This document shows positions 49,746 through 58,738 of a stretch of DNA of 64,000 bases, one piece after another (the stretch's first letter is position 1; the number at the start of each line of letters is the position of its first letter). A program made the translations under genes and the position numbers. The stretch spans positions 30,025-94,024 of the forward strand of contig JAIQET010000005.1 of the NCBI GenBank assembly GCA_020073645.1. Direction: 5' to 3'. The notes below the pieces were generated by a model. It did no database searches and was not told where the DNA came from. It saw only the letters and a program-made list of their open reading frames with translations. This DNA comes from Terriglobia bacterium (GTDB lineage: Bacteria; Acidobacteriota; Terriglobia; Terriglobales; Acidobacteriaceae).

Positions 49746-51944
49746 ATGCGGTTTTCCCGGATTCTCGCTTCGGTCGTTCTTCTAGTTGCGGCTGCTTCTG
49801 CTGCTGAACTGAAAATCAAAGTTATCGACCCCCGCTCGGCTGCGGTTTCGGGCGCTGAAGTTCAATTGCTGGAGAAGGACAGTGCGACTCCAGCGGGCGT
49901 AAATACCACGTCAGCGGACGGCGTTGCCGTCTTTCGTGATGCCAGCCAAGGCCCGTATCGCCTGCGGGTTCTGGCACCGGGCTTCGCCCCTTTTACCGCC
50001 GATGGGATCTCGGCTTCCCAGTCCCCAGTCACCGTGCGGCTGGGGCTGGCTCCCGCCGCTGAAACGGTGGTGGTGAGCGCGACCCGGACTCCGGTTTCGA
50101 GCGAGGCGGCCGGAGCCGAAGTCGAAAGCCTGAGCGGCGGGCAGATGGAAACCATGCATCCCGTAGCGGTCAACGACGCGCTGCGGTTCCTGCCCGGGGC
50201 GGTGATCTCTACCGCCGGGCAGCGAGGCGGACTGGGGTCCCTGTTTGTCCGCGGAGGCGATTCCCGTTACAACAAGGTCATCGTGGACGGTGTCCCCGTC
50301 AACGATCCGGGCGGGATTTTCGACTTCGGCGTCTTCCCGCTGACGGAAGCCGACCGCCTGGAACTGGTGCGCGGAGCACAGAGCACGCTGTATGGTTCTG
50401 ACGCCATGACCAGCGTGGTGCAGGTGTGGTCCCGCACCGGAAGCACGCCAGTGCCGGAACTGCGCTTCGGTGCTGACGGGGGAAATTTCAACACCGCGAG
50501 CGGCGAAGCATCACTCGCGGGGGCGCGCGGCCGCTTCGACTACAACACCTTTGCCGACCAGTTCTATACGACCGGACAAGGCGTCAACGAGGATTACTCC
50601 AATTCCAACCAGGGGGGCAACCTGGGAGTGGCGCTGAGTGATCGAGCTTCGTTCCGCGTGCGCGCCCGGCACTCCAACAGCCGGAGCGGGGTGCAATCCG
50701 AGTGGAATTTCAATGGGAGTCCCATCATTCCCCCAGACACCGACCAGCGGGTGCGGCAGAACATTTTTCTGGCGAGCGCGGAACTGACGGTACGCGGACC
50801 ATCGCGCTGGCAGCACCAATTCAGCGGCTTCGAGTACCACCTGAAACGGGATAACGTAGATCAGATTAGCGATCCCGGCCGGCTGGATGCATTCGGCGAC
50901 AACATTGACAGCCCCTTCCATGCCATCAGCAACATTAACCGTGCCGGCTTTGACTATCAGGGCGACTACACCGAGCGCAGTTGGGCGCACACCACGCTGG
51001 GCTACGAGTTCGAGGACGAAAATGGAACCGTCGGCAGCCTGCCCGATTCGCTGAGCCCCCATGGCGTACGCCTGAACCACGCGGTTTTTGGGCAGCAGAT
51101 CCTTACCCTGGGTAGGGTCTCGGCGGTGGCCGGGGCACGCTTTGTCCACAACACCAGCTTCGGGAACACCGCGGTACCGCGAGTCGCTCTCAGCCTGCTG
51201 GCTCTGCGCGGAGGTCAGTTCTTCTCGGGTACGCGCCTGCGCTTCGGCTATGCCACCGGGATCAAGGAACCAAGCTTTGCCGAGTCTTTCGGGAACGGCG
51301 GCGGGTTTCCCGTGCTGCCCAATCGTGGGCTGAAGGCGGAAGAGGCGCGTGCGCTCGAGGCGGGAGTGGAGCAGAAATTCGGCGGGAACTATTCCCTGAG
51401 CGCGACCTACTTCAACAACCTTTTCCGCAATAAGATTGATTTCAATTTCCTGGGATGCAATCCCACCTGCACCGGCCAGTATGTCAACGTGAACAAGGCG
51501 CTGGCCCACGGCGCGGAACTGCAATTTCAGGGACGGCCCGTCGCCAAGCTGTCCTTCGAGGCCGCCTATGTCTACACCTCCACCCAGGTCCTGGAGGCGC
51601 CTTTGGCCTTCGACCCGCTGTTGGGCGCAGGCCAGCCGCTTATCCGGCGTCCTAAGCACTTAGGCAGTCTCCTTTTGACCTACCTTGGGTCGCGCTGGGG
51701 AGGCAATCTGGGAGGGAGCTTTGTGGGACGGCGAGCCGACTCGGACTTCCTGGGCTATAGCATCGATCACGCGGCCGGATATGCCCGCGTGGATGTTGGC
51801 GGATGGTATGCGCTGAATTCGCGCATGACCGCCTATGTGAACGTCGAGAACGTACTCGACAAACAGTACAACGAAGTGGTCGGATATCCGGCTCTGGGGG
51901 CCAATTTCCGGGCGGGGATGCGTTTCCGGCTGGGCGGAGAATAG
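49746..51944 (+). CDS. TonB-dependent outer-membrane receptor, predicted vitamin B12 uptake (BtuB-like)
   Basis: 732 residues. Signal peptide about 1-19; carboxypeptidase-regulatory-like beta-sandwich about 20-100 (IKVIDPRSAAVSGAEVQLLE); plug domain about 115-225 (DALRFLPGAVISTAGQRGGLG, LFVRGGDSRYNKVIVDGVPV, ALVRGAQSTLYGSDAM-like); 22-strand barrel to the C-terminal RAGMRFRLGGE. The B12 riboswitch upstream argues for cobalamin or a precursor as ligand. The N-terminal extension domain is typical of acidobacterial and Bacteroidetes receptors but absent from E. coli BtuB. No btuCDF is adjacent. Confidence 0.93.
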   Translation: MRFSRILASVVLLVAAASAAELKIKVIDPRSAAVSGAEVQLLEKDSATPAGVNTTSADGVAVFRDASQGPYRLRVLAPGFAPFTADGISASQSPVTVRLGLAPAAETVVVSATRTPVSSEAAGAEVESLSGGQMETMHPVAVNDALRFLPGAVISTAGQRGGLGSLFVRGGDSRYNKVIVDGVPVNDPGGIFDFGVFPLTEADRLELVRGAQSTLYGSDAMTSVVQVWSRTGSTPVPELRFGADGGNFNTASGEASLAGARGRFDYNTFADQFYTTGQGVNEDYSNSNQGGNLGVALSDRASFRVRARHSNSRSGVQSEWNFNGSPIIPPDTDQRVRQNIFLASAELTVRGPSRWQHQFSGFEYHLKRDNVDQISDPGRLDAFGDNIDSPFHAISNINRAGFDYQGDYTERSWAHTTLGYEFEDENGTVGSLPDSLSPHGVRLNHAVFGQQILTLGRVSAVAGARFVHNTSFGNTAVPRVALSLLALRGGQFFSGTRLRFGYATGIKEPSFAESFGNGGGFPVLPNRGLKAEEARALEAGVEQKFGGNYSLSATYFNNLFRNKIDFNFLGCNPTCTGQYVNVNKALAHGAELQFQGRPVAKLSFEAAYVYTSTQVLEAPLAFDPLLGAGQPLIRRPKHLGSLLLTYLGSRWGGNLGGSFVGRRADSDFLGYSIDHAAGYARVDVGGWYALNSRMTAYVNVENVLDKQYNEVVGYPALGANFRAGMRFRLGGE

Positions 51945-52003
51945 CGCCTGGCCCGTCGGGTTCTTCCCAGGCAGACTCGGGAATCCCAGGGATTCAGTGC
52001 TGC

Positions 52004-52777
52004 TTAGCGCTGGCGGGAGCCGGCTCGCCGCTTGGACGTATTCTCTGAGGGAGTTGACGGTGCAGCAGGCTGCCGACCGTCGTGGTGATTGCCCCCCTCA
52101 CACACCATCGCGATAGGCAGCGCCGCCGCCGACTTAGTCCCCTGATACTTGCTGCGCGCCACCATCAACTTTTCCAGTTCCTGCGCGCTCAGCGGATTTT
52201 GCCGGCCCAGCAGATGTGTGACCAGAGCGATCTGGGCAAAGTGCTCGACGGTCTCCATCTTCATGTAGGCTTGATGCAGAGTATCGCCGTAGGCGACCAC
52301 TCCGTGATTGGACATCAGGATAGCGTCGTACTCCGGGATCAGCGGCGCCAGCGCGTCGGAAAGCTCGGGGGTACCGGGTGTACCGTACCTGGCCAGCGGA
52401 ATCGATCCCAACCCGATGACTACCTCGCAGACCAGCGGTTGGTTCAGCGCGATGCCGGCGGCGGCAAACCCGGTGGCCGTGGGCGGATGCGCGTGCACAA
52501 TACCGCGAACGTCTGGACGGAGCCTGTAAATCAGCAGGTGCATGGCGATTTCGCTGGAAACGTTGCGGCGTCCTGCCAGCCGGTGGCCTTCCAAATCCAC
52601 GATCACCATGTCTGCCGGACGCATCAGACCCTTGCTCATGGACGTGGGCGTGGCCAGTATGCGGTGCTCATCGAGGCGAACGGAAAGATTGCCATCCGTG
52701 GCCGCCACAAAGCCGCGCTGGTGCAACATCTTGCCCCAGAGGACAATTTCGCGCCGAGATTCGCGTTCACTGGGCAT
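52004..52777 (-). CDS. Class II aldolase/adducin-family protein
   Basis: 257 residues from ATG 52777 (MPSERESRREIVLWG); a frame back to 52942 adds 55 low-complexity residues. Zinc ligands His95, His97 (VHAHPPT) and His158 (SNHGVV), and catalytic Glu76 (SSEIAMH), match fuculose-1-phosphate/rhamnulose aldolases. GFVAATDGNLSVRL is the family N-terminus. It could split a sugar phosphate or act in methylthioribulose-type metabolism; the substrate is not decidable. The C-terminal 40 residues are a disordered basic tail. It is divergent from queA. Confidence 0.9.
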   Translation of the reverse strand: MPSERESRREIVLWGKMLHQRGFVAATDGNLSVRLDEHRILATPTSMSKGLMRPADMVIVDLEGHRLAGRRNVSSEIAMHLLIYRLRPDVRGIVHAHPPTATGFAAAGIALNQPLVCEVVIGLGSIPLARYGTPGTPELSDALAPLIPEYDAILMSNHGVVAYGDTLHQAYMKMETVEHFAQIALVTHLLGRQNPLSAQELEKLMVARSKYQGTKSAAALPIAMVCEGGNHHDGRQPAAPSTPSENTSKRRAGSRQR

Positions 52778-52933
52778 AAGATCGACAGCGGATGGAGGAA
52801 CCCCGCTTGCGGTTGTCGTATGGTACCGCACCTGCTTGGGTGGAGACAACGGCGTTTCCGACTTTCGTCGAGTTTTTTTCGAACTGCGACCCGCCTTCAA
52901 AGGGTCCCGCCCGCGCACGGTTTGGATGGAATC

Positions 52934-52939
52934 TATAAT
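52934..52939 (+). promoter_or_regulatory. -10 box giving a near-leaderless queA mRNA
   Basis: TATAAT ends 8 bases before GTG 52948. No ribosome site is present, so the mRNA probably starts at or a base or two before the start codon. Confidence 0.5.
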
Positions 52940-52947
52940 CAAGCCCC

Positions 52948-54036
52948 GTGCTGGTTTCCGACTTCCATTATGAGCTTCCCCAGGAGCTGATCGCCCAGGA
53001 ACCGCTGGCGGATCGGGCGGCTTCGCGGCTGCTGCACCTGGACCGGGTGTCGGGAGAGTTGCGCGATCGAGCTTTTCGCGAGTTCCCCGAACTGCTGCGA
53101 CCGGACGACCTGGTTGTGTTCAACAACACCCGGGTGTTTCCGGCCCGGCTGTACGGGCGCCGAAGCGGCGCTAAGGCCCAGGCGGTGAGTCCGCAGAACC
53201 CGGCGGCACGGGAGTTCCTCAAGGGCCGGGTGGAGGTGCTTCTCACCCGGCAACTTTCGGAATCGACCTTCGAGTGGGAATGCCTGGTGCATCCGGGTCG
53301 AAAGATTGGGGTCGGGGAACGCCTCTTCTTTGGCGAGCACGACGAATTGCAGGCGGTAGTGACCTCTCGCGGCAGTTTTGGGGAGCGGCACATCCAGTTC
53401 GATCCGGTGCCTGATTTTTTCGCTCTGGTCGAGCGGTTGGGGCACGTGCCGCTGCCTCCGTATATTGCGCGGGAGGATCGCCCCGGAGACCGCGAACGGT
53501 ATCAGACCATCTACGCACGCGAGCGTGGTTCGGTGGCCGCGCCGACGGCGGGTCTGCACTTTACGCCGGAGATTCTTGGGCAGATACGGGAGCGAGGGAT
53601 TGAAACGGCCGAGGTCACGCTGCACGTGGGCCTGGGGACATTTCAGCCGGTGCGGGTGGAGCGGGTGGAAGAGCACAAGTTGCACCAAGAGTGGTACTGT
53701 ATCCCGGCGGAGACGGCCGCGAAGATCAACACTGCTCTGGACGCCGCGCGTCGCGTGGTGGCGGTGGGGACCACCACGGTGCGCACGTTGGAGGATTCGG
53801 CTCGGCAATCAGGCAGAGTGCAGGCGGGCAGCGCCGAGGCGGAGATCTTCATCTACCCGGGTTTCAAATTTCGCGTGGTGGGCGGGCTGCTTACCAACTT
53901 TCATCTGCCTCAATCCACGCTGCTCATGCTGGTTTGTGCGTTCGCCGGACAGGAGCGAGTGCTGGAGGCCTACCGCCATGCGGTCGAGCAGAAATACCGC
54001 TTCTATTCGTATGGGGATTGCATGTTTGTGGGCTGA
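52948..54036 (+). CDS. queA: tRNA preQ1(34) S-adenosylmethionine ribosyltransferase-isomerase
   Basis: Makes epoxyqueuosine in the tRNA wobble position by transferring the ribosyl part of SAM. 362 residues from GTG 52948 ([19 protein letters not shown]). Family blocks: [77 protein letters not shown] and [17 protein letters not shown]. No tgt or queG neighbour in the window. TATAAT sits 8 bases from the start. A heptad hairpin follows the stop. Confidence 0.97.
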   Translation: MLVSDFHYELPQELIAQEPLADRAASRLLHLDRVSGELRDRAFREFPELLRPDDLVVFNNTRVFPARLYGRRSGAKAQAVSPQNPAAREFLKGRVEVLLTRQLSESTFEWECLVHPGRKIGVGERLFFGEHDELQAVVTSRGSFGERHIQFDPVPDFFALVERLGHVPLPPYIAREDRPGDRERYQTIYARERGSVAAPTAGLHFTPEILGQIRERGIETAEVTLHVGLGTFQPVRVERVEEHKLHQEWYCIPAETAAKINTALDAARRVVAVGTTTVRTLEDSARQSGRVQAGSAEAEIFIYPGFKFRVVGGLLTNFHLPQSTLLMLVCAFAGQERVLEAYRHAVEQKYRFYSYGDCMFVG

Positions 54037-54041
54037 AGGGC

Positions 54042-54128
54042 AGCACTTGGCACTTAGCTGCTTGGGCTTCCGACGGGTTCCACCAGAGACCTGGACGGCC
54101 AAATGCTAACTGCTAAATGCTAAGTGCT
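54042..54128. repeat. Heptad hairpin element between queA and the cysteine dioxygenase gene
   Basis: The left arm is AGCACTT, GGCACTT, AGCTGCTT (54042-54063). The right arm is AAATGCT, AACTGCT, AAATGCT, AAGTGCT (54101-54128). It begins five bases after the queA TGA. A TATACT promoter element follows 9 bases later. Confidence 0.8.
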
Positions 54129-54137
54129 GAACGGCGA

Positions 54138-54158
54138 TATACTATGCCCCGCGCGGGG
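54138..54158 (+). promoter_or_regulatory. Promoter -10 and CCCCGCGCGGGG palindrome before the cysteine dioxygenase gene
   Basis: TATACT (54138-54143) is followed by the perfect 12-bp palindrome CCCCGCGCGGGG (54147-54158), six bases before ATG 54165. The palindrome covers the predicted transcript start. It could be an operator or a leader hairpin controlling translation. Confidence 0.5.
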
Positions 54159-54164
54159 TGAAAC

Positions 54165-54752
54165 ATGGACACACAAGCGATGTCTAAGCAGGTCCGCATT
54201 CAGGATTTTGTTGCGGAGTTGCGGAAATTTGCTGAGCCGGCTTTCAACCGCACCGACCAGGTCATTCGCTTTCTTGAGAGCATGACGGTGGCCCCTGACA
54301 CCCTGGCGCCCTACTTGTGCTGGGACCGCCAGCATTACACCCGCAACCTGATTGACAAAACACCGCTATACGAACTGATTGCGATCTGCTGGGAAGTGGG
54401 ACAGGCGAGTTCGGTGCATAACCATCGCGACCAGAACTGCTGGATGGCGGTGCCCATCGGGCGCTTGCTGGTAGAAAACTACCGGACGGTCTTCCAGGAC
54501 GTCGAACAAGGCAGCTGCAAGCTGGAGGCGACGGATACGGTGGAGATGAACCCGAATCACCCCAGCGCCGTGGACCCCAACGAGCCTGTCCACCGGGTGT
54601 TCAACCCTCGTGAGTTCAACCAGCGGGCGGTCAGCCTGCACGTGTATTCGCGGCCGTTTGACCGCTGCGTGGTCTATTCGCCGGAACAGGGCACCTGCGG
54701 CGAGATTCAGCTTCACTACAACACCGAGTATGGAAAGAAAGTCAAGACATAG
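54165..54752 (+). CDS. Cysteine dioxygenase type I
   Basis: Oxidises cysteine to cysteine sulfinate with O2 at a non-haem Fe(II). 195 residues. Iron ligands His85, His87 (SVHNHRDQNCW) and His158 (SLHVYSRP). Tyr160 and Cys92 match the positions of the Cys93-Tyr157 thioether cofactor of mammalian CDO; bacterial CDOs usually have Gly at the Cys position. Its promoter region carries a 12-bp GC palindrome. The TAG stop is fused to a heptad hairpin. It probably regulates cysteine levels or feeds taurine/sulfite metabolism. Confidence 0.92.
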   Translation: MDTQAMSKQVRIQDFVAELRKFAEPAFNRTDQVIRFLESMTVAPDTLAPYLCWDRQHYTRNLIDKTPLYELIAICWEVGQASSVHNHRDQNCWMAVPIGRLLVENYRTVFQDVEQGSCKLEATDTVEMNPNHPSAVDPNEPVHRVFNPREFNQRAVSLHVYSRPFDRCVVYSPEQGTCGEIQLHYNTEYGKKVKT

Positions 54753-54856
54753 CAGTCAGCATTCAGCACTCAGCATTCAGCCAGCAGAGATCGTGGGCGA
54801 GCGCGATTCTTCCTTTGCACTGGTTTCCAGAGGCTGAGTGCTGACTGCTGAGTGCT
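54751..54856. repeat. Heptad hairpin element between the cysteine dioxygenase gene and polA
   Basis: The left arm is AGCAGTC, AGCATTC, AGCACTC, AGCATTC, AGCC (54751-54782). The right arm is GGCT, GAGTGCT, GACTGCT, GAGTGCT (54832-54856). The stop TAG (54750-54752) merges with the first unit. Units pair with one mismatch per heptad at the variable fifth base. Confidence 0.85.
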
Positions 54857-54869
54857 TCTGGCTTCCTGC

Positions 54870-54875
54870 TAAACT
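54870..54875 (+). promoter_or_regulatory. -10-like box six bases before polA
   Basis: TAAACT ends 6 bases upstream of TTG 54882, directly after a heptad hairpin. Another candidate for leaderless transcription, weaker than the others. Confidence 0.3.
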
Positions 54876-54881
54876 TACGTC

Positions 54882-57692
54882 TTGCCTCCCAAAAAGAAAT
54901 CCTCGACTTTGCCGGTGGAAGGCGCTCTTGCTGCGCCAAAATCCTCTTCTGCCCTGAAGCCGAAAGCCATTGCCAAAGACAAGGGCCGCATTTTTCTGAT
55001 GGACGCGATGTCGTTCATCTTCCGCGCCTATCACGCCATGGCACGGCAGCGGGGCATGTCCACCAAGACCGGGCTGCCCACCGCGGCCACGTATGTGTTC
55101 GTCAACATGTTACGTAAGTTGCGCGAAGACTTTGCTCCTGAGTACCTGGCGGCGGTGTTCGACGTAGCTGCGCCCACTTTCCGCGATCAGCAGGCCGAAG
55201 CCATGCCGGCCCTGCGCAAGTTCGACGCCAAGACACAGACCTTTCAGGATGTGGAATACGCCGGCTACAAGGCCACCCGCGCGGAGATGCCCGGCGACCT
55301 GGCGCAGCAGTTGCCGTATATCCGGCGGGCGCTGGAAGCGTATCGCATTCCGATACTTGAGTCGAAGGGTTACGAAGCCGACGACGTGATTGGCACGCTG
55401 GCGCGCAGGGCAGCGGAGAAATCGTATGGTGTTTACGTGGTCTCCAACGATAAAGACATGATGCAGTTGGTGGATGACCGCGTGCTGGTGCTGAATCCGC
55501 CCAAGGACAACCTGATCTGCGACGCCCCGAAGGTTGAAGAGATCCTGGGCGTGCCGCCCGAACGCGTGGTGGACGTGATGGCGCTGCGCGGCGACAGCGT
55601 TGACAACATTCCGGGAGCGCCCGGCATCGGCGACAAAGGTTCGGTTGAACTCATCAAGCGTTTCGGGACTGTGGAAGCAGCGCTCGATCACGCGGCCGAG
55701 ATCGAGAAAAAGACCTATCGCGAATCGTTGCTCAACAATCGCGACGCCGTGCTGCTGAGCAAGAAGCTGGCGACCATCAGCACCGATGTGCCGATTGAGC
55801 TCGATGTAAATGCGATGAGGACTGGAGAGCCGGATGTCGAGGCTCTGCGCGCGCTGTTTACCGAACTGGAGTTCACGTCGCTGCTGAAAGAATTGCTGCC
55901 GGTGGTGGAGGTGAGCGAGGCGCACTACACCGAGGCCAGGTCGGCAGCAGACGTGGAGGCGGTGCTGAAGGCGGTACCCACAGGAGGCGCGCTGGCGGTA
56001 GCGGTGGAAGCAGAAGAAGTTTCTGACGCTGAGGAAGAGGAACCGGAAGAGCAGGAACCGGAAAATGGCATGCTGCCGCTGACCGCAGAACCTGGTCCAG
56101 CGGCCAAACCGCCGCGGCAGATTGCCATCTCGGCGGTGGCGGGCGCGGCGGTCAGCATCTCCGCGGAGGCCGAAGGGGCGCGATCACGGCTGCTTGCTGC
56201 GCTCGCTGACGAACACCTGCCCAAGGCGATTCACGATTACAAGTTGGCCATCCACGTTCTGGAGCAGCAGGGAATTACGCTGCGCGGAGTGCAACATGAT
56301 CCCATGCTCTATTCCTACTTGCTCGATCCGACTTATTCTTCACACCGCTTGGCCGATGTGGCGCTGCGGCGGCTCAATCTGAAGCTGAGCGGGACGCTGC
56401 CGGAGTCGGCTGACATCACCGGGCGCCTGGCGACGGCATTGCGGCACGAGGTCCAACAGGCAGGACTCCTCAAGTTGTACGACGAGATCGACCTGCCCCT
56501 GGTGCCGGTGCTGGCGCGCATGGAGCAGGCGGGAGTGAAGATCGATCGCCACGCGCTGGCGGAAATGTCATCGCGGCTTGAGCGCGAGATTGATGTCAAG
56601 GCTCGCGAGATTTTCGAGCAAGCCGGCTGCGAGTTCAACATCAGTTCACCTCGGCAACTCGGCGACGTGCTTTTCAACAAGCTGAACCTGCCCAAGCCGG
56701 TGAAATACGGCAAGGGAAAGACCATCTCAACTGCGGTCGATGTGCTGGAAGGGCTGGCTGACACACACGCTGTACCACGGCTGGTGCTGGAGTACCGGCA
56801 ACTGTCCAAGCTCAAGTCCACCTACGTGGATGCGTTGCCCGCCCTGCTGAACCCGGCGACGGGACGCTTGCACACCACGTTCGGCCAGACGGGCACGGCC
56901 ACCGGAAGGTTGTCGTCGGCCAATCCCAATTTGCAGAACATCCCCATCCGGACCGAGCTGGGGCGCGAGATTCGCGCTGCGTTTACCGCTGAACCCGGGC
57001 ATGTGATCTTGTCGGCAGACTACTCGCAGATCGAACTACGCTTGCTGGCGCATTTTTCCAAGGATCCGCTGCTGGTCGAGGCCTACCGGCGGGGCGACGA
57101 CATTCACACCCTGACGGCTTCGCAGGTGTTTGGCGTGCCGCCGCTCATGGTGACCCCCGACCATCGCCGTCAGGCCAAGGTGGTGAATTTCGGGATTGTC
57201 TACGGACTCTCGGCGTTCGGGTTGTCGCAGAATCTGGGCATCGAGCCGAGCGAAGCCAAGCAGTTCATCAATGCCTATTTTGAGAAGTACGGCGGAGTGC
57301 GCAAGTTCATTGACGCCACGCTGGAAGAAGCGCGCCGCGAGCAGAAGGTTAGGACGCTGTTCGGGCGGGTGCGGCCGATCCCCGACATCAACAGCAAGAA
57401 TCCCAACTTACGCGGCTTCGCCGAGCGCACGGCGGTGAACACACCCTTGCAGGGGACGGCGGCGGATCTGATCAAGCTGGCGATGATCCGCATTGATGCT
57501 GCGTTGCGCGAGCGCAGCCTGAAATCGAGGATGACGCTGCAGGTGCATGACGAACTGGTGTTCGAAGTGCCGGAAGCGGAAATTGAAGTGATGAAATCGC
57601 TGGTGCGGGAGCACATGGAAAAGGTCTATCCGTTGATCGTGCCCTTGCTGGTAGAGATTGGCGTGGGGGCGAACTGGCGGGACTTGGAGTAA
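54882..57692 (+). CDS. polA: DNA polymerase I with degenerate proofreading domain
   Basis: 936 residues from TTG 54882. N-terminal 5'-nuclease (about 35-330): FLMDAMSFIFRAYHAM, YEADDVIGTLA, VVSNDKDMMQLV, LRGDSVDNIPGAPGIGDKG. The middle region lacks the DTE motif of the 3'-5' exonuclease (here LAVAVEAEEV), contains an acidic stretch of Glu/Asp (about 383-392), and has HDYKLAIHVL where Asp is needed. Polymerase domain (about 560-936): ADYSQIELRLLAHFS (motif A), RRQAKVVNFGIVYGLSAFGLS (motif B, split), QVHDELVFEVP (motif C). It resembles Taq/Bst enzymes without proofreading. Confidence 0.96.
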   Translation: MPPKKKSSTLPVEGALAAPKSSSALKPKAIAKDKGRIFLMDAMSFIFRAYHAMARQRGMSTKTGLPTAATYVFVNMLRKLREDFAPEYLAAVFDVAAPTFRDQQAEAMPALRKFDAKTQTFQDVEYAGYKATRAEMPGDLAQQLPYIRRALEAYRIPILESKGYEADDVIGTLARRAAEKSYGVYVVSNDKDMMQLVDDRVLVLNPPKDNLICDAPKVEEILGVPPERVVDVMALRGDSVDNIPGAPGIGDKGSVELIKRFGTVEAALDHAAEIEKKTYRESLLNNRDAVLLSKKLATISTDVPIELDVNAMRTGEPDVEALRALFTELEFTSLLKELLPVVEVSEAHYTEARSAADVEAVLKAVPTGGALAVAVEAEEVSDAEEEEPEEQEPENGMLPLTAEPGPAAKPPRQIAISAVAGAAVSISAEAEGARSRLLAALADEHLPKAIHDYKLAIHVLEQQGITLRGVQHDPMLYSYLLDPTYSSHRLADVALRRLNLKLSGTLPESADITGRLATALRHEVQQAGLLKLYDEIDLPLVPVLARMEQAGVKIDRHALAEMSSRLEREIDVKAREIFEQAGCEFNISSPRQLGDVLFNKLNLPKPVKYGKGKTISTAVDVLEGLADTHAVPRLVLEYRQLSKLKSTYVDALPALLNPATGRLHTTFGQTGTATGRLSSANPNLQNIPIRTELGREIRAAFTAEPGHVILSADYSQIELRLLAHFSKDPLLVEAYRRGDDIHTLTASQVFGVPPLMVTPDHRRQAKVVNFGIVYGLSAFGLSQNLGIEPSEAKQFINAYFEKYGGVRKFIDATLEEARREQKVRTLFGRVRPIPDINSKNPNLRGFAERTAVNTPLQGTAADLIKLAMIRIDAALRERSLKSRMTLQVHDELVFEVPEAEIEVMKSLVREHMEKVYPLIVPLLVEIGVGANWRDLE

Positions 57693-57702
57693 GAAATCAT
57701 TC

Positions 57703-57731
57703 ACCACAGAGACACGGAGACACAGAGAAGG
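57703..57731. repeat. CACAGAG-type dispersed repeat
   Basis: ACCACAGAGACACGG followed by AGACACAGAGAAGG lies just after polA. It is the same family as 58684 and, inverted, 45661. Non-coding; origin unknown. Confidence 0.6.
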
Positions 57732-57742
57732 CAGAAGAGAAA

Positions 57743-57934
57743 TCATTCTTTGCTGGTTGCCTGTCTCTCTGCCGCTTCCCGCAACATGCGCTTGTCCCGG
57801 GCATGCGCAATTCTTCTGGCGCGCAGAATGCGCCGCAAGTAAATCCAGTAGAAGAACCAGAGCAGCGTGCCTACCGCCAACACCAGCAGGGCGAGATACC
57901 AGAGGGCAGCGAGGCTGCTGAAGACATTAGTCAT
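57743..57934 (-). CDS. Small membrane protein downstream of the sirtuin
   Basis: 63 residues from ATG 57934 (MTNVFSSLAALWYLA). One long hydrophobic helix (about 8-33, LWYLALLVLAVGTLLWFFYWIYL), then a strongly basic amphipathic tail (RRILRARRIAHARDKRMLREAAERQ). It starts 10 bases after the sirtuin stop codon, so it is cotranscribed. No family recognised; the helix-plus-basic-tail shape is common among small inner-membrane proteins. Confidence 0.65.
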   Translation of the reverse strand: MTNVFSSLAALWYLALLVLAVGTLLWFFYWIYLRRILRARRIAHARDKRMLREAAERQATSKE

Positions 57935-57944
57935 GCCCGTTCGC

Positions 57945-58673
57945 TCAATCACCCACTGTAAGCGGTTTTCCGTCCACTTCAAACAGCGTGGGCAGTAGTT
58001 CGCCCGCCTTCCCGAGACAAACGTCGCTGAACGAAGAGCGATTGCTGGGTTCTTCGGGGCCGACGTAAACCGTATGCGCACGGTGGCGGACGTGGGCCAC
58101 GAAACTGGCTGCCGGCTCGACCACTCCGGAAGTTCCGATGGCCATGAACAGCGTGCAGCCTTCCATCGCGTCGTAGATACCCTCCATCTCGAAGGGCATC
58201 TCCCCGAACCAGCAGATATGCGGACGGATTTTTCCACCACAGTCACAGCGGGGCAGTTCGGCCGGTGGATCATACGTTCTGCTGTCGGCGAATGGCGGCC
58301 GGTTGCAGGAATCGCAGCGGCTCTTGAAGAGCTCTCCGTGCATGTGGACGACGTGCTGGGCACCCGCCTGCTCATGCAGGTTGTCCACGTTCTGCGTGCA
58401 AAGGAAGAGGCGGTCGCCCAGCGCCTGTTCAAGTCGTGCAAGAGCGTGGTGGGCAGGATTGGGTTTGGCTTCGCCGGCGACGCGACGGCGCATCGAGTAA
58501 AACTCCCAGACCAGGCGGGGATCGCGTCGCCACGCGCAGGGCGAAGCAACCTCCTCGATGCGGTAGTTGCGCCACAGGCCACCGGCGCCGCGGAAGGTGG
58601 GAATGCCGCTTTCCGCGCTCACCCCGGCTCCGGTGAGGATGAAGACGCGATCGGATGGGGTGAGGCGGAGCAT
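57945..58673 (-). CDS. cobB: NAD-dependent deacylase, class III sirtuin (CobB-like)
   Basis: 242 residues. NAD-binding GAGVSAESGIPTFRG (15-29), TQNVDNLHEQAG (93-104), catalytic His112 (HMHGEL) and zinc Cys120, Cys123, Cys143, Cys145. Tyr59 and Arg62 (FYSMR) form the YxxR pocket of SIRT5-type sirtuins, which favours succinyl, malonyl or glutaryl lysines in addition to acetyl. It would oppose protein acylation, possibly by the Pat-like enzyme at 13800. A small membrane protein gene follows in the same transcript. Confidence 0.95.
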   Translation of the reverse strand: MLRLTPSDRVFILTGAGVSAESGIPTFRGAGGLWRNYRIEEVASPCAWRRDPRLVWEFYSMRRRVAGEAKPNPAHHALARLEQALGDRLFLCTQNVDNLHEQAGAQHVVHMHGELFKSRCDSCNRPPFADSRTYDPPAELPRCDCGGKIRPHICWFGEMPFEMEGIYDAMEGCTLFMAIGTSGVVEPAASFVAHVRHRAHTVYVGPEEPSNRSSFSDVCLGKAGELLPTLFEVDGKPLTVGD

Positions 58674-58683
58674 CGTCTATCAC

Positions 58684-58716
58684 TTAACCACAGAGGACGA
58701 AGGGATCACAGAGCGA
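58684..58716. repeat. CACAGAG-type dispersed repeat
   Basis: TTAACCACAGAGGACGAAGG followed by GATCACAGAGCG, next to the sirtuin start. Same family as 57703 and 4055. Confidence 0.5.
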
Positions 58717-58738
58717 AATTGCCGAGCTTTGCTCGGCC

